Source of the DNA: Pycnococcus provasolii | Lineage: Eukaryota; Chlorophyta; Pseudoscourfieldiophyceae; Pseudoscourfieldiales; Pycnococcaceae | NCBI GenBank assembly: GCA_938743325.2 | Contig: OW568888.1 | Coordinates: forward strand, 1 to 64,000 | DNA length: 64,000 nucleotides | Reading direction: 5' to 3' | Shown: positions 19,959 to 29,908 of the stretch, one piece after another | How positions within the stretch are numbered: position 1 is the first letter of the stretch | Layout: every line of letters begins with the position of its first letter | Notes under the pieces: model-generated | Database searches by the model: none | Told to the model about the DNA's origin: nothing | Seen by the model: only the letters and a program-made list of their open reading frames with translations | Translations under genes and position numbers: made by a program

Positions 19959-20563
19959 CTTAGAATTGACAACCAATTCTGGGGAAGGGGGTGAGGCGGA
20001 GGGAAGAGAGGAGAGGGAGAGGAGGGGGAGGGGGTGGCGGCTGCCCCTGGATCACCAATCCAAGATGAAGAGGGATCCGTCGTTGGATGAAGGTTTGATT
20101 GCAGGCTGGCAGGTGGTGGATCAAGGAAGGAAGGATGGATGGGCCACCGCACCGCACGAGGGGGACCCCAGACGCTACTCTGCGAAGGCAAGCAAAGGCA
20201 ACCTCCCCCTCCCCCTCCCTCTATCAGCCTAGACTATGTTGTTTTGAAGGGCTAAGGAGTATCCCCCGCCCCTCCCCTCATCCCGGTAAGATCCGATTTC
20301 GTTGCTGGATCCCGGGCACTTTACTGGCGCATTTGTGGGATCCGGGCCTCCCCCTCCCCTCCCCAGCCCCACGCCGCTTCCCCCTCTCCAGGGCCCCACG
20401 TCCTCCCTCCCCCTCCCCTCCCCTTCCACGTCTCACACGAGCCATACAACATACCCTCACAACTACAGCGACAAACCCTCGCACCCTCCCAGTTCTCAGC
20501 CACTCGACGCATCCGGCATTCTACAAGTACCACTTTATCGTTCACTCGTTCCATACCACGATA
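19959..20563. promoter_or_regulatory. Divergent upstream region, LeuC-LeuD / desaturase
   Basis: These 605 bp hold two start-distal purine/pyrimidine tracts (19978-20040, GA-rich; 20342-20430, CT-rich). The two genes are transcribed away from each other. No specific motif was identified. Confidence 0.45.
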
Positions 20564-21925
20564 ATGATCGCCTCGTCCCATTTGAGTACCTCGAGACACC
20601 ATACAAGGCACACCTCCTCCTCCTCCTCAAGGGGGGACCATATGCGGGCATGCGTGCGTCCTTCGCAAGCCGCGGGAAAGAACTTCGCGAGCAACGCCGC
20701 CAACGCCAACACGTTCATGGCGGCTTTCCGAGCACCAGCGAGGAACCAACAACAACACGTCTCAACCACACAACAGAAGCAGCAGCACGTTCAGCACGCG
20801 GCGTCCGCGGACGTCGCCACGCTCGACGCGCTGCAGGAGCAGATGTCCGCGCAGCTCGACCGAGAGGAGGAGGAGCTGCGCATGGCCAGGGACAACTACA
20901 TTGCCGCGCGCATGGGAGACAGGCCGGCGAACGTCGACACGAAGCACGAAAACACCAAAGCGAAGGAGTTCGACATGCCAGGAAGCGACTTCAAGGCGAA
21001 GCAGCGCTGGCTCCACTGGCTGAACCGATCGTGGAGCGAGGGTGACAAGACCTACATGGCCGTCATGCTTGTCAGCCACATCGGCGCGCTCTTCGCGCCG
21101 TTCTGCTTCTCGTGGGCAAACTTCGCAACGTTCGTCGCGACGTACATCGTCACGGGCATGCTCGGCATCACGCTCAGCTACCACCGCAATCTCTCGCACA
21201 AGGCGTTCCGACTTCCCAAGCCGCTCGAGCACTTCTTCGCGTACTGCGGCGTGCTCTCCGTGCAGGGTGACCCGATCGAGTGGGTAAGCAGCCACCGCCA
21301 CCACCACCGACACTGTGACACGGAGAACGACCCGCACACGCCGTACGAAGGGCTCTGGTGGAGCCACATGGGATGGCTGTTCGACACGCACACGACAATG
21401 TCGCGCGTCAGCGATCGAAGCAACGCCGCCGATCTCGCCGCCGATCCCTTCTACCGTTTCGTGCAGAAGACGTACGGATGGCACGTCGCCGCATCGTACA
21501 TCGCTCTGTACATCCTCGGCGGGTGGCCTTGCGTCGTGTGGGGTGGCTTCCTTCGCACCGTCTGGGTGTACCACATCACGTGGCTCGTCAACTCCGCGTC
21601 GCACGTGTGGGGGTACCAGTCGTGGCGCACGGGTGACCTGAGCCGCAACAACTGGTGGGTGGGCATCCTGGCATTTGGGGAGGGGTGGCACAACAACCAC
21701 CACGCATTTGGATTCTCCGCGAGGCACGGACTCAAGTGGTTCGAGTTCGACCCCACGTGGTACTGCATCTGGGCGCTGAAGAAGCTTGGCCTCGCGACGA
21801 ATGTGAAGCTACCGACGGAGGCGCAGAAGGACAAGCTGCGCTGGAATCGTGACCGCGAGAATGGTGCCTCTGGTGAAACCACGATGCCCGCCGCGGCGTC
21901 GGAGTGCAAGTCCGCCTTCGGTTAG
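20564..21925 (+). CDS. Acyl-lipid/acyl-CoA desaturase, delta-9/FAD5 (ADS) type, probably plastidial
   Basis: A 453-aa membrane desaturase from the ATG at 20564. The first ~60 residues are Ser/Arg/Ala-rich and lack acidic residues except one, like a plastid transit peptide. A short coiled segment follows. The three histidine boxes that hold the di-iron centre are all present: HRNLSHK, HRHHHRH and HNNHH within EGWHNNHHAFGFSARHG. Hydrophobic pairs flank them (VAVMLVSHIGALF, VATYIVTGMLGI, SYIALYILGGWPCVVWGGF). This box pattern is that of the delta-9 and FAD5/ADS group, which desaturates saturated acyl chains, in plastids on MGDG palmitate. The exact regiospecificity cannot be read from sequence. 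Confidence 0.93.
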   Translation: MIASSHLSTSRHHTRHTSSSSSRGDHMRACVRPSQAAGKNFASNAANANTFMAAFRAPARNQQQHVSTTQQKQQHVQHAASADVATLDALQEQMSAQLDREEEELRMARDNYIAARMGDRPANVDTKHENTKAKEFDMPGSDFKAKQRWLHWLNRSWSEGDKTYMAVMLVSHIGALFAPFCFSWANFATFVATYIVTGMLGITLSYHRNLSHKAFRLPKPLEHFFAYCGVLSVQGDPIEWVSSHRHHHRHCDTENDPHTPYEGLWWSHMGWLFDTHTTMSRVSDRSNAADLAADPFYRFVQKTYGWHVAASYIALYILGGWPCVVWGGFLRTVWVYHITWLVNSASHVWGYQSWRTGDLSRNNWWVGILAFGEGWHNNHHAFGFSARHGLKWFEFDPTWYCIWALKKLGLATNVKLPTEAQKDKLRWNRDRENGASGETTMPAAASECKSAFG

Positions 21926-22241
21926 GGAAGGAAGGCAAGCGTGCTTGCTTTCCTTTTTCCTTTTTTTGTGCGATAGCAGAGTTACAATTTAGGGTGGTTT
22001 ATGGTATATGATTGCTCATTCATCAGTAATGGAATGGATTTTTACTTAAAACGGCTCCCACTTCCCCCTAAACTGGTCAAGGTCAAGGTCAAGAGAGAGG
22101 GAGAGACGGAGAGAATCGGGGAAAAGCTCGTGTAGTCAGTCAATCATACAGTCAGTACTTTTTATATTCAAAAGTAAAAAAGGAAATGAATCATTTGATT
22201 TTTACTTAGTTTCCACAAATAAATAAATGAAATAAATAAAT
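21926..22241. other. Convergent intergenic spacer
   Basis: A 316-bp AT-rich spacer between the convergent 3' ends of the desaturase and CLC genes. It holds T-rich and AATAAAT-type stretches on both strands that may serve 3' processing. Confidence 0.4.
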
Positions 22242-24680
22242 TTATAGTTGCAAGCTGATTGTTTGCGAAAGCCTCGTGCGCTCGCATGCCGAGGAGATGG
22301 ATTCCTGTGTCACGATGCCAAGCACTTTCTCCTTCCACGTTGTCATGTCCTCACCAGCCGCCTCAGCCTCCTCGCGCGTTCGCTCTACAACCGCAACGCT
22401 GAACTGAAACTCGATGCCCGACAGAGCCGACGACTCTTCGATGAGAGGAGACGGCATCTTGCCCATTAACTGCACAGCGTCGAGGAGCGACGCATCCTGA
22501 TGAATCACACCATCCACCGTGGTGCACAGATTCGGAAAAAGCTCGTTCAGTGAGCGATTTGTTCCCTTAATGCCAAGCATCGATGCGCCACGCACAAACT
22601 CGTCGAAGTTGATCACGCCACTGCCGTCGATGTCGAGTGTCACGAACAAGTCGTTCACCGTGTCGTCGCCCAATTCCATATTCAAATTCTTAAACACATC
22701 CTTCAGATCTCCAAGCGTGATGCCGCCACGCTCAAGCCCGCCTAGGTTGGCATAAATAGTACGAAGCTCGCTCTCCACCTCGCGCACCGCGCCCATGAGG
22801 TCCTTCGCCGCAATGCTGCCAGTCACGTCGCCATTCGTGTCAAACACCACTGCGCCGTCGCACGTGTATGCCGCGGGAAGACTCACCTGGTACAGAAGCA
22901 TTTCCTCAGCCGCCGTGAAGAGAGCTGACCTGCCGCCAAGCGACACGTAGTTCGTGAACAGCGCATCACGCACCTTGATCGCCTCCAGTGCATCGAGGTC
23001 GCAGACTGTCGCCCAACCAGGCAAGCCCGCTTCCGCCGACTCCGTGTCGGCGAGTGTCGTTCGGATGTAGTTTTCTGTGATGGTTGCGGCAGCAACACCA
23101 GCCATCACGGGGAGGATCGCGCGGTAGTCGCGCGTAATTTCGAAGAGAAGTAGAATGCTCGTGAGTGGCGCATTCACCGTAGCGGCGAGCAGAGACGCCA
23201 TTCCCACGAGCGCGTACGCCGGGCTTCCCGCGACAATGTCAAGGCCCGTCGGCGGCTCGAGGATGTTCAGCACGCTGCCAAAGCTCGCGCCGATGGCTGA
23301 TCCGATGAACAGGCTCGGCGCAAACACGCCACCCACCAGACCGGATCCTGCGCACACAGACGTAACGGCGATCTTCGCGCCGGCCAGGGCAAACAAAACA
23401 GCCGCAGCCTCGGCACTTGGCTCCACACCCTGCAGGGCATTGTCAACGCCGTAGTAGCCGAAGAAAAGAATCTGAGGCACGAACAGTGCAACGGTGAACA
23501 CGAAGGTCGATCCAACCATGGGGCGAAGCGCGGGTGGCACGGCACTCTCGCTGAAAGCCTTCGCGGACATCGTGTTCGCCTCCTTGAATACGTAGGCAGC
23601 CCCGCCGCACGTCACGCCGAGCAGCAGGAACCACGGCAGCTCGATCAGCCCGTGAAGGTTGTAATATGGGATGTCAAACTTCGGATCAAGCCCTATTGTG
23701 AGCTCCTTGAGAAGTGCGGCGCTCACGGCGGAGAGGAGCGTGAAGGACACCGCCTTTTTGTCGCGCGTCGAGCTCAGGATGGACTCGAGCGCAAAGAAGA
23801 TGGCGCTGATGGGTGCATTAAAGCCTGTCGCAAGACCGGCGGCGCACCCGCCCGCGAGCACGAGGCGCAGTTCGCTTTCTGTAAGGCCGCGGTTGCGATA
23901 CAGTGCGGTGCCAAGCATTCCACCGAGCTCCACGACAGGACCCTCCGGTCCGAGAGCGTTCCCCGTGCCCAAAGTCAGCACGGAAGCCGCGCTCTTCGTA
24001 ACGACACGTGGAACGCTGATACTATTCGCATTGGCAATATTCGCGTTAACCTCCTTGAGGCTCACGCCAAAGTCGTTCGCGAGAGCGAGTCGAATGAGCG
24101 AGACAGCCGCACCTCCGAATAGCGGCAGAACGGCGAGGGGGAGGGCGGCTGCGAACGGAGTTGGTTCGTCGATGACTCCGAAGATGGCGATGAGCGACTC
24201 TTTCGAGGTTTCAAACACCTCGGGAACGAAGTCGTCGAGCAGTACTTCTCGCACAAGCATCGTCGCCTCCTCGAACAGCACGACGGCGCCACCGACCGTG
24301 AGCCCGACGACGAAAGGCGCGAGCGCAAGCTCGAGGGGGTTCTCGATTCCAATGGAGTTCGTCGCCTGTGCTCCGAGGTACTGCCTTTGGAACGTTTCGC
24401 TTTGCCTGAGCTGTTCCGCGACGCCGTCGAGTCCCGCCGATGATACGGATGTCGGGTCACTTCCGTTATTATTCAGCGAGACTCCGGACACGTCCTCCGC
24501 CTCAGATGCGGAGGCAGACTCTGAGGTATCATTCTTCGAGGAAGGCAGTTGTTGCCGGCGAGACGGAGAAGAGCGAAGCAGGAGTGAAGAGTGCCTGCGA
24601 GCACGAAGAGGGGGAGGCAAGCACTGGTGACCTCGAGGGCGCGAGAGGCGCAGGCATGAGACGGCAGGCCCGGGCATCAT
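22242..24680 (-). CDS. CLC chloride channel/transporter with EF-hand pair inside its CBS region
   Basis: An 812-aa protein from the ATG at 24680. A Ser/Arg-rich N-terminus could be an organelle-targeting leader. The CLC membrane domain (about 105-545) shows LGTGNALGPEGPVVELGGMLGTAL near 243, matching the conserved G-x-E-G-P filter motif with its gating-type Glu, and SGLVGGVFAPSLFIGSAIGASFG further on. It resembles plastid CLC-e/f and bacterial forms. The C-terminus has a CBS-type region (from about 557). It is interrupted by an EF-hand unit with a canonical loop DIDGSGVINFDEF at about 680-692, preceded by a degenerate partner (LERGGITLGDLKDVF). CBS-like sequence then resumes (from about 715). 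Anion flux may thus be calcium-sensitive. The CLC assignment is firm; the regulation is inference. Confidence 0.93.
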   Translation of the reverse strand: MMPGPAVSCLRLSRPRGHQCLPPPLRARRHSSLLLRSSPSRRQQLPSSKNDTSESASASEAEDVSGVSLNNNGSDPTSVSSAGLDGVAEQLRQSETFQRQYLGAQATNSIGIENPLELALAPFVVGLTVGGAVVLFEEATMLVREVLLDDFVPEVFETSKESLIAIFGVIDEPTPFAAALPLAVLPLFGGAAVSLIRLALANDFGVSLKEVNANIANANSISVPRVVTKSAASVLTLGTGNALGPEGPVVELGGMLGTALYRNRGLTESELRLVLAGGCAAGLATGFNAPISAIFFALESILSSTRDKKAVSFTLLSAVSAALLKELTIGLDPKFDIPYYNLHGLIELPWFLLLGVTCGGAAYVFKEANTMSAKAFSESAVPPALRPMVGSTFVFTVALFVPQILFFGYYGVDNALQGVEPSAEAAAVLFALAGAKIAVTSVCAGSGLVGGVFAPSLFIGSAIGASFGSVLNILEPPTGLDIVAGSPAYALVGMASLLAATVNAPLTSILLLFEITRDYRAILPVMAGVAAATITENYIRTTLADTESAEAGLPGWATVCDLDALEAIKVRDALFTNYVSLGGRSALFTAAEEMLLYQVSLPAAYTCDGAVVFDTNGDVTGSIAAKDLMGAVREVESELRTIYANLGGLERGGITLGDLKDVFKNLNMELGDDTVNDLFVTLDIDGSGVINFDEFVRGASMLGIKGTNRSLNELFPNLCTTVDGVIHQDASLLDAVQLMGKMPSPLIEESSALSGIEFQFSVAVVERTREEAEAAGEDMTTWKEKVLGIVTQESISSACERTRLSQTISLQL

Positions 24681-24967
24681 GCCAGGAGATGCGCGGGGAG
24701 AAAGTGAGAGGTGAGAGGCATAACGTCATCAAGGCGAATAACCCCGAATAATCACACCCCTCTTTTGACTCAACCCCCAACTCCGTCCTCGCTGCTCTTT
24801 CTTCGTTCACTCTCCTCGCGCAACATGTCACGCACGCCATGCACGGTGGCGCTAACCAGTCACCTGGCCGCATGTTGTGACGACAAGTCGACAACCAAAA
24901 CCTTGCCCGATGTGTAATTGCGCAAGTGTACTGTTCTTACAATTAACTATGCCAAACGCGACGTTCG

Positions 24968-25903
24968 TCAGTCGTCAACTTCTTGCTGGCGTTCGCGCCG
25001 GTACCCGCTCGGACTGTCCCGCCGTGGCTTGTGGCTTGGATCCCCGTCTATGCCGCGGCGCGCGCCGGCCAAACACACCAACACGTTATTCATAGGCGTG
25101 ATCGACTTGGGCACCGTGCGCCACCGAACGTCGTAATGAGACGCTTGCATTCGACCCATACGAACCAAGTCCATCGCGACCGATAACGGAAGGTCATTCT
25201 GCCGAGCTGCAGACGCAATGTTACCTCGGTCTTGGTCGGATGCGCCGTCGCGGTGACAGCAGGGACACACAGCGACGTCAACGCCGTACGCACAACTCGT
25301 CTCAAGCACGCGATCGGTCAAGTGCGCGCACGCGTGGCACGCGACGACACATATACGTCCCTTATCCTTCTCGCTCTCAAGAAGCGTAGGAAGCAACTCT
25401 CTCAAGTCGCCCTCAAGCACGGAGAACGTGTCGTCAGAAGACGGTAAGAAGTCGCGCCACGCATCGAGCATCACATTTGTCGACTCTCTCGCCTTCTTGT
25501 CAATCACGACTGCGCGTTGCGCCCTTCGAAACGCAAGGAAGAGCATGCCAATCATACCGTGACCGGAGCAGCAGTCGACGACAAGGTCCTTGGGGCTGAT
25601 GAGAGCTGACACTCGACTCACAAACGCAAGGCTCTCGTAGAGTTCTTTGCGATTGGGACGTGGCCGCACACGAACTGCTTTGTATGCTCTTTGCAACTTA
25701 GATGTCAACGTCAAACTCTCCTCCTCATACTGCTCCTCTTCGAGCTCATTCGAGTCGTCCTCAGGCTCACGGTCCTCCTCCGTTTCGTCGTACGCCTCTT
25801 GCACCATCGCGAGTACTGCGTCGAGCGAGCACTGGTGCGCAAGCTTGAGGTGAGCGACGGCGGACTTGAGCTGCAGCTGGATGTGCGCAGCAGACGAACA
25901 CAT
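24968..25903 (-). CDS. SAM-dependent methyltransferase-like protein
   Basis: A 311-aa protein begun at the ATG at 25903; the longer frame uses a GTG. An acidic stretch near residues 45-65 (EEDREPEDDSNELEEEQYEEE) precedes a Rossmann methyltransferase core. Motif I is DLVVDCCSGHGMIGMLFLA, with VVIDKKARES as the acidic post-I strand. Later come VVACHACAHLTDRVLE and VAVCPCCHRDG, a pattern like the PF13679/METTL25-type group, in which a G/C-H-x-C-G element and a paired-Cys strand recur. The substrate (tRNA, rRNA or protein) cannot be assigned. It lies head to head with CPI1, with 145 bp between starts. Confidence 0.7.
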   Translation of the reverse strand: MCSSAAHIQLQLKSAVAHLKLAHQCSLDAVLAMVQEAYDETEEDREPEDDSNELEEEQYEEESLTLTSKLQRAYKAVRVRPRPNRKELYESLAFVSRVSALISPKDLVVDCCSGHGMIGMLFLAFRRAQRAVVIDKKARESTNVMLDAWRDFLPSSDDTFSVLEGDLRELLPTLLESEKDKGRICVVACHACAHLTDRVLETSCAYGVDVAVCPCCHRDGASDQDRGNIASAARQNDLPLSVAMDLVRMGRMQASHYDVRWRTVPKSITPMNNVLVCLAGARRGIDGDPSHKPRRDSPSGYRRERQQEVDD

Positions 25904-26048
25904 GACAAGCGCGGAGAGGAGAATGCACTGCACTGCCCGTCTGACGTCGGGGGCGGAGGGACGAACCGTAACCCCGAATTCCAGTCCATGATTTCGGGGT
26001 TAGCCTCTCGCGCCGTTTCTCCGCCATATCCCTACCCACTTCTCCGCG

Positions 26049-26984
26049 ATGATGCTCGACCGCACCTCTCAAGCGCTGCTCGCAAACACCGCCGCGATGG
26101 TCGGCGTGCTGGGCGTGCTCTCAACCACGCTCGCCGCCAGAGCCAGAAAAAACAAAGCGTTCACGTGCACGCTCTCAACCAGTGTGGCCAAAACAAAAAA
26201 CAAAGCGAAGTGCGAAATCTACAGCCTCGCCATGGCACTCCTGTGGATCGGATCCGTCGTCGTCGTCATCGCAACGCAAGCGTTCGAAAGATGGGGTCCG
26301 TGGGGATACATGTCCTACTGCTCGTCGTGCGCCGCTCTCTACCTACTCGTGCCGTACACTCCGGGGCTAGCAGAGCTCTTGCACATTGGCGACAGCAGCA
26401 CTGCTTGGCACGAGCGCTACATCACGAAGGCCAACCTGTGGATCGCAATATTCAGCTTCATTGGAAACTACTGGTACACGCACTACTTCTACCGCGTGCT
26501 CAAGGCTAAGTACACTTTTGACGCGCACATGCTCAACGACGTTCCCATTTGCCTCTACCTCATGACGCACGCGTACTTCATGTTCTACCACGTGCTCTCG
26601 AACTTCGCAATCAGGTTCGTTCACACAAGATACGAAAAAAATACAGCAAGGTTCGTCTTCACGTGCGTTCTCGTCGCTGTCATGGCGTACATGACCGCGG
26701 TAGGTGAGGCGGTTACCATCGCCGCGTTCCCGTACTACAGCTTCGAGGACAGGCATAGCGCAATCGTCATTGGAAGCGCATTCTACGGAATTTACTTCCT
26801 TGCTTCGTTTCCCATGTTCTACAGCATCGACGAACCGGACCACGATCGTGCGAGCGCGCCAGTCACGTATTGGAGCCTCGAGCGTACGGCGGTGTCGTCA
26901 TTTGCCGCCGGCATGATCGTCTTGTGTCTGCTGGACTTTTCACGTCTTGCGTTTACGCACGTCGAGCTATTCAGCGCTCTGTAA
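26049..26984 (+). CDS. CPI1: Cycloeucalenol cycloisomerase
   Basis: A 311-aa multi-pass membrane enzyme that opens the cyclopropane ring of cycloeucalenol to obtusifoliol, the step that defines cycloartenol-based sterol synthesis in plants and algae. The central region KANLWIAIFSFIGNYWYTHY followed by FYRVLKAKYTF and NDVPICLYLMTHAYFMFYH matches the conserved core of Arabidopsis CPI1 as I recall it. Five or more hydrophobic segments span the length, as expected for an ER protein. The ATG at 26049 is followed directly by a second ATG. A TGTAA motif overlaps the stop codon. Lengths in this family are about 280-310 aa, so the gene looks complete and intronless. Confidence 0.93.
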   Translation: MMLDRTSQALLANTAAMVGVLGVLSTTLAARARKNKAFTCTLSTSVAKTKNKAKCEIYSLAMALLWIGSVVVVIATQAFERWGPWGYMSYCSSCAALYLLVPYTPGLAELLHIGDSSTAWHERYITKANLWIAIFSFIGNYWYTHYFYRVLKAKYTFDAHMLNDVPICLYLMTHAYFMFYHVLSNFAIRFVHTRYEKNTARFVFTCVLVAVMAYMTAVGEAVTIAAFPYYSFEDRHSAIVIGSAFYGIYFLASFPMFYSIDEPDHDRASAPVTYWSLERTAVSSFAAGMIVLCLLDFSRLAFTHVELFSAL

Positions 26985-27449
26985 CAGATCAAATCTAAGG
27001 TTTTGATTTTATCGTTGTTGTTGTGACGGTGTTGGCATCACGGCAAAGGTGTTGGTAAAGAACGACGCCACGTTCGACGCAACAAAGGGAGACCTTTACG
27101 CGAAGTTGCTGGAAAGCGCGGAGAAGCATGAAGTGGAGCTCTCCTTCGAAAAGAGGATCGTCCCTCTGGGATCCCGCTCTGTCACAGAACTTTTTAAAAG
27201 TCGGCGCCATTTTTCTGTTTCACTTCACTATTGGTCAGCCCAAAACGTCAATATTTTTATAACGGAAAAAAAAAGTGAAGGTTGCAAAATGATGCGCATG
27301 TTCCGCCCGTCATTTTGAGACAATGTTTTTCGACTTGTTGTGGGTGGAAGGGTTTTAAAATGGGCGATTTGGGTATGTAAGGGTTGTTGTTTACCGCCAT
27401 CACCGCTATTGTAAATGTATGGCTATTGCATTGAAGTGTACAATCTTTT
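26985..27449. other. Convergent intergenic spacer
   Basis: A 465-bp spacer between CPI1 and the HEAT-repeat gene. It includes a short frame at 27049-27318 without recognisable features and TGTAA motifs near both 3' ends. No gene is supported. Confidence 0.4.
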
Positions 27450-29606
27450 TTACATCGTGGTGATTGCCATCGCACGTCGAGCTTCTTCGCGCACGCCTCG
27501 ATCTGCGTCGCTCGCAAGCACACCAAGCACGTAGCGCATGTCCGGCATCAATTCGTCGGAACGCGCGAGCGCGTGCGCAAGCATGAGACGCACATTTGCC
27601 ACGGGATCGTCGGCGAGCGTGAGAAGCAGCGGGTGCATCGACTCCCGCACGGCGTGCCCAGCCGCACCACCGGCGCGCACCATGCTGGCACACGCCGCAA
27701 CGTACGTTAGACGCCTCAAATACGACGAACTCGTCGCGAACTCCTGCAACGCTCGAATGGCAGTCATCAGCATGCCATTTGATGATCCACCGGCTGAATC
27801 GTCGGCGTGTTCGTCACCTCCGTGCTCGAATGCGCCACCTCCATACGAACCCTTTGGCAAGCCCTTGAGCTGCGCTGGCCTGCGCGTGGAGGCAAGGCCC
27901 CCTGCATTCTCTTGTGCGGACTGCGCATCAAACACCGCGAGAGCGTTCGCCCAATCGCCGGATGCCGTGGTGGCGGCGTCGCGGACAGCCGCAACTGGAT
28001 CTGTCACAAGAGCAAGGGACGCGGGCAGTACCGAGTGTCGAACAACATCGCGCGCCCTATCGGCGGTCAAACCAGGCCTCGCGGCGACGCCTGCCAAAAC
28101 GCCGAGGCGGGAGGCAAGGCTTGCACGTGCACGCCAGTTCGCACAAGCCTCCGTCGGCGCCAAAGGCGCGACGGCGAGGCCGTGCAGGTGAGCGGCGAGC
28201 ATATCCACTGCGCGAGCCGGCGAGAGGGCGCTAAGCACTTCCGCGAAGCTTGCCATGGCAGCATGCTTCACCTCCGCCACGTCCGCAAGCATCGTCTCGA
28301 GCACGGGACACACGCATTCATCCGCCTGCGCTTCTCCGATGTGCGCAGCCACGGCGCCGAGAGAGCGCGCACATGCGCGACGCACTTTCCACTGAACGCT
28401 CGCGCACAGTCTCGCGTGACTTTCTCGAAGCATGTGCCACTGCGAGATTCCCATGGAGCCGACGACGCCAGCGAATGACTCTGCGCATGCAAGCTGCAGG
28501 TCAGACGAGGTGGTTGGCGCACCTTCTCCACCGCCTTCGCTCATCTTTGCGTACGAAATCAGCAGAGTCTCGGGCGCCTCCACTCCTATCTGAGCAAGCA
28601 GGGTGCCAAGCGACATGCGAGCACTTGAGGCGACCCCGGCATTCTCGTCACGAAGCAGTGCCTCGGCGAGAGGTGAAAGGGAAGCCGCGCGTGTGGAGTC
28701 GGGAAGAGACTTCGCGACATGAGGAAGTGCCGTCGCGGTTGCCTGTCGCACAGCCCAGAACTCGTCTTGGGCAAGTTTTGCGAAGAGCGGTGCGAGCACG
28801 CCGCCGGCGTGCACCTGTCCCACCGCCTCGGCCGCCGCGGGTATGGCGAGCGCCACGCACTTGCGCACGCGGAACGCCTCGTCTTTCGAAAGCACCTCGA
28901 GGCTTGGTACAGCCGTTTTCGCCGCCTGGTTGGCATCAAAGATGGGCGACGGCGGTACACACAGCCTGGCGACGACGCGCGCCGCGGCCATGCGTTTCTC
29001 CTCGTCTTGGTGGTCGACGAGTACGTCTACGACGCTTCCGACGTCGCTCTCCAGGTCGCTTGGCCTAAGGTGTCTTGCGACTCCCGCGAGTGCAGCCTCC
29101 GCGGCGTCCACAACTTCGTCGTCGTCGTCGGCGAGCAGTTCCGCCGTCACCTGAAGCAGCCCAAGCACCTCGGAGTACCCGTCTCCTTGTGCCGCGAAGA
29201 ACTCCGCGAGCGGCGCGAGCTGCTCCGCGAGCGCGACGCGTATGGCCGCGTCGTGGTCTCCGAGCAGCTGCAGGATGAGCGGCACGAGTCTGTCGATGGC
29301 GGTTTCGAATCCCGATTCGCGCGCAGCGTTAGCGATTCCTCTGACGAAGCACGTGCGCTCTACTTTCTGCGGCCTTTCTGCGTTCTCGTTATCGGCTGCG
29401 AACTTGCACACGGCGTCGAGCGTGGATATGTCAGGCAGAAGTTTCGCGGCGATATCTCGCGGCGTGCGGTACACCTCCTGCGCGAGCACGTCCCTGATGT
29501 CCCCTGCATGTGCGTTGCCGCCATCATGCGTTCCGTGCAAGCCTTCCTCGGACTGCTGGTACGAGCCGAGACCGACCACCAGGCTGTCGAGTGCGTGCGG
29601 CGCCAT
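27450..29606 (-). CDS. HEAT-repeat protein, PP4 regulatory subunit 1/PP2A-A-like
   Basis: A 718-aa protein from the ATG at 29606 (MAPHALDSLVVGLGSY). Nearly the whole length is helical HEAT repeats of about 38 residues, for example VPLILQLLGDHDAAIRVALAEQ, VRKCVALAIPAAAEAVG, VRQATATALPHVAKSLPDS and VRRACARSLGAVAAHIG, each with the D-x-V-R type turn. This repeat spacing and the opening RDVLAQEVYRTPRDIAAKL resemble regulatory subunit 1 of protein phosphatase 4 and the PP2A scaffold. It would position a phosphatase catalytic subunit. The HEAT fold is clear; the PP4R1 label is inference. It is head to head with the helicase at 29909. Confidence 0.75.
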   Translation of the reverse strand: MAPHALDSLVVGLGSYQQSEEGLHGTHDGGNAHAGDIRDVLAQEVYRTPRDIAAKLLPDISTLDAVCKFAADNENAERPQKVERTCFVRGIANAARESGFETAIDRLVPLILQLLGDHDAAIRVALAEQLAPLAEFFAAQGDGYSEVLGLLQVTAELLADDDDEVVDAAEAALAGVARHLRPSDLESDVGSVVDVLVDHQDEEKRMAAARVVARLCVPPSPIFDANQAAKTAVPSLEVLSKDEAFRVRKCVALAIPAAAEAVGQVHAGGVLAPLFAKLAQDEFWAVRQATATALPHVAKSLPDSTRAASLSPLAEALLRDENAGVASSARMSLGTLLAQIGVEAPETLLISYAKMSEGGGEGAPTTSSDLQLACAESFAGVVGSMGISQWHMLRESHARLCASVQWKVRRACARSLGAVAAHIGEAQADECVCPVLETMLADVAEVKHAAMASFAEVLSALSPARAVDMLAAHLHGLAVAPLAPTEACANWRARASLASRLGVLAGVAARPGLTADRARDVVRHSVLPASLALVTDPVAAVRDAATTASGDWANALAVFDAQSAQENAGGLASTRRPAQLKGLPKGSYGGGAFEHGGDEHADDSAGGSSNGMLMTAIRALQEFATSSSYLRRLTYVAACASMVRAGGAAGHAVRESMHPLLLTLADDPVANVRLMLAHALARSDELMPDMRYVLGVLASDADRGVREEARRAMAITTM

Positions 29607-29908
29607 ACCGGGACGGGAAGGGAAGGAGGACGGGAAGGAAAGCAAGTCCCAAAACAGGGGCCAACCCTAAACCCTAACTCATGTGAACCCGAGCCCAAAC
29701 CCCTATTCCCCATTTCGGGTGAGTTCAACTACCCTATCGTAGCAAGAGCGGGAAGACGAACGAATCCTGCTTTTTTGGAAGTTCAATTCTTACAAGGGGT
29801 TGCACGCCGTCCGCCGCGGGTCAACCACTCATCATCCACACGCATCTGCATCTGCATCTGCTTCGTCATTCTCACTCTCCCTCTAACTCGCATTCTCCCT
29901 CGCACGCC
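29607..29908. promoter_or_regulatory. Divergent upstream region with short telomere-like motif
   Basis: 302 bp between divergent start codons. It contains CCAACCCTAAACCCTAAC at 29662-29679. This AAACCCTAA motif is a 'telo-box' in plant promoters of translation and replication genes. Here it may be regulatory, or simply a scrap of telomeric repeat. Confidence 0.5.
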
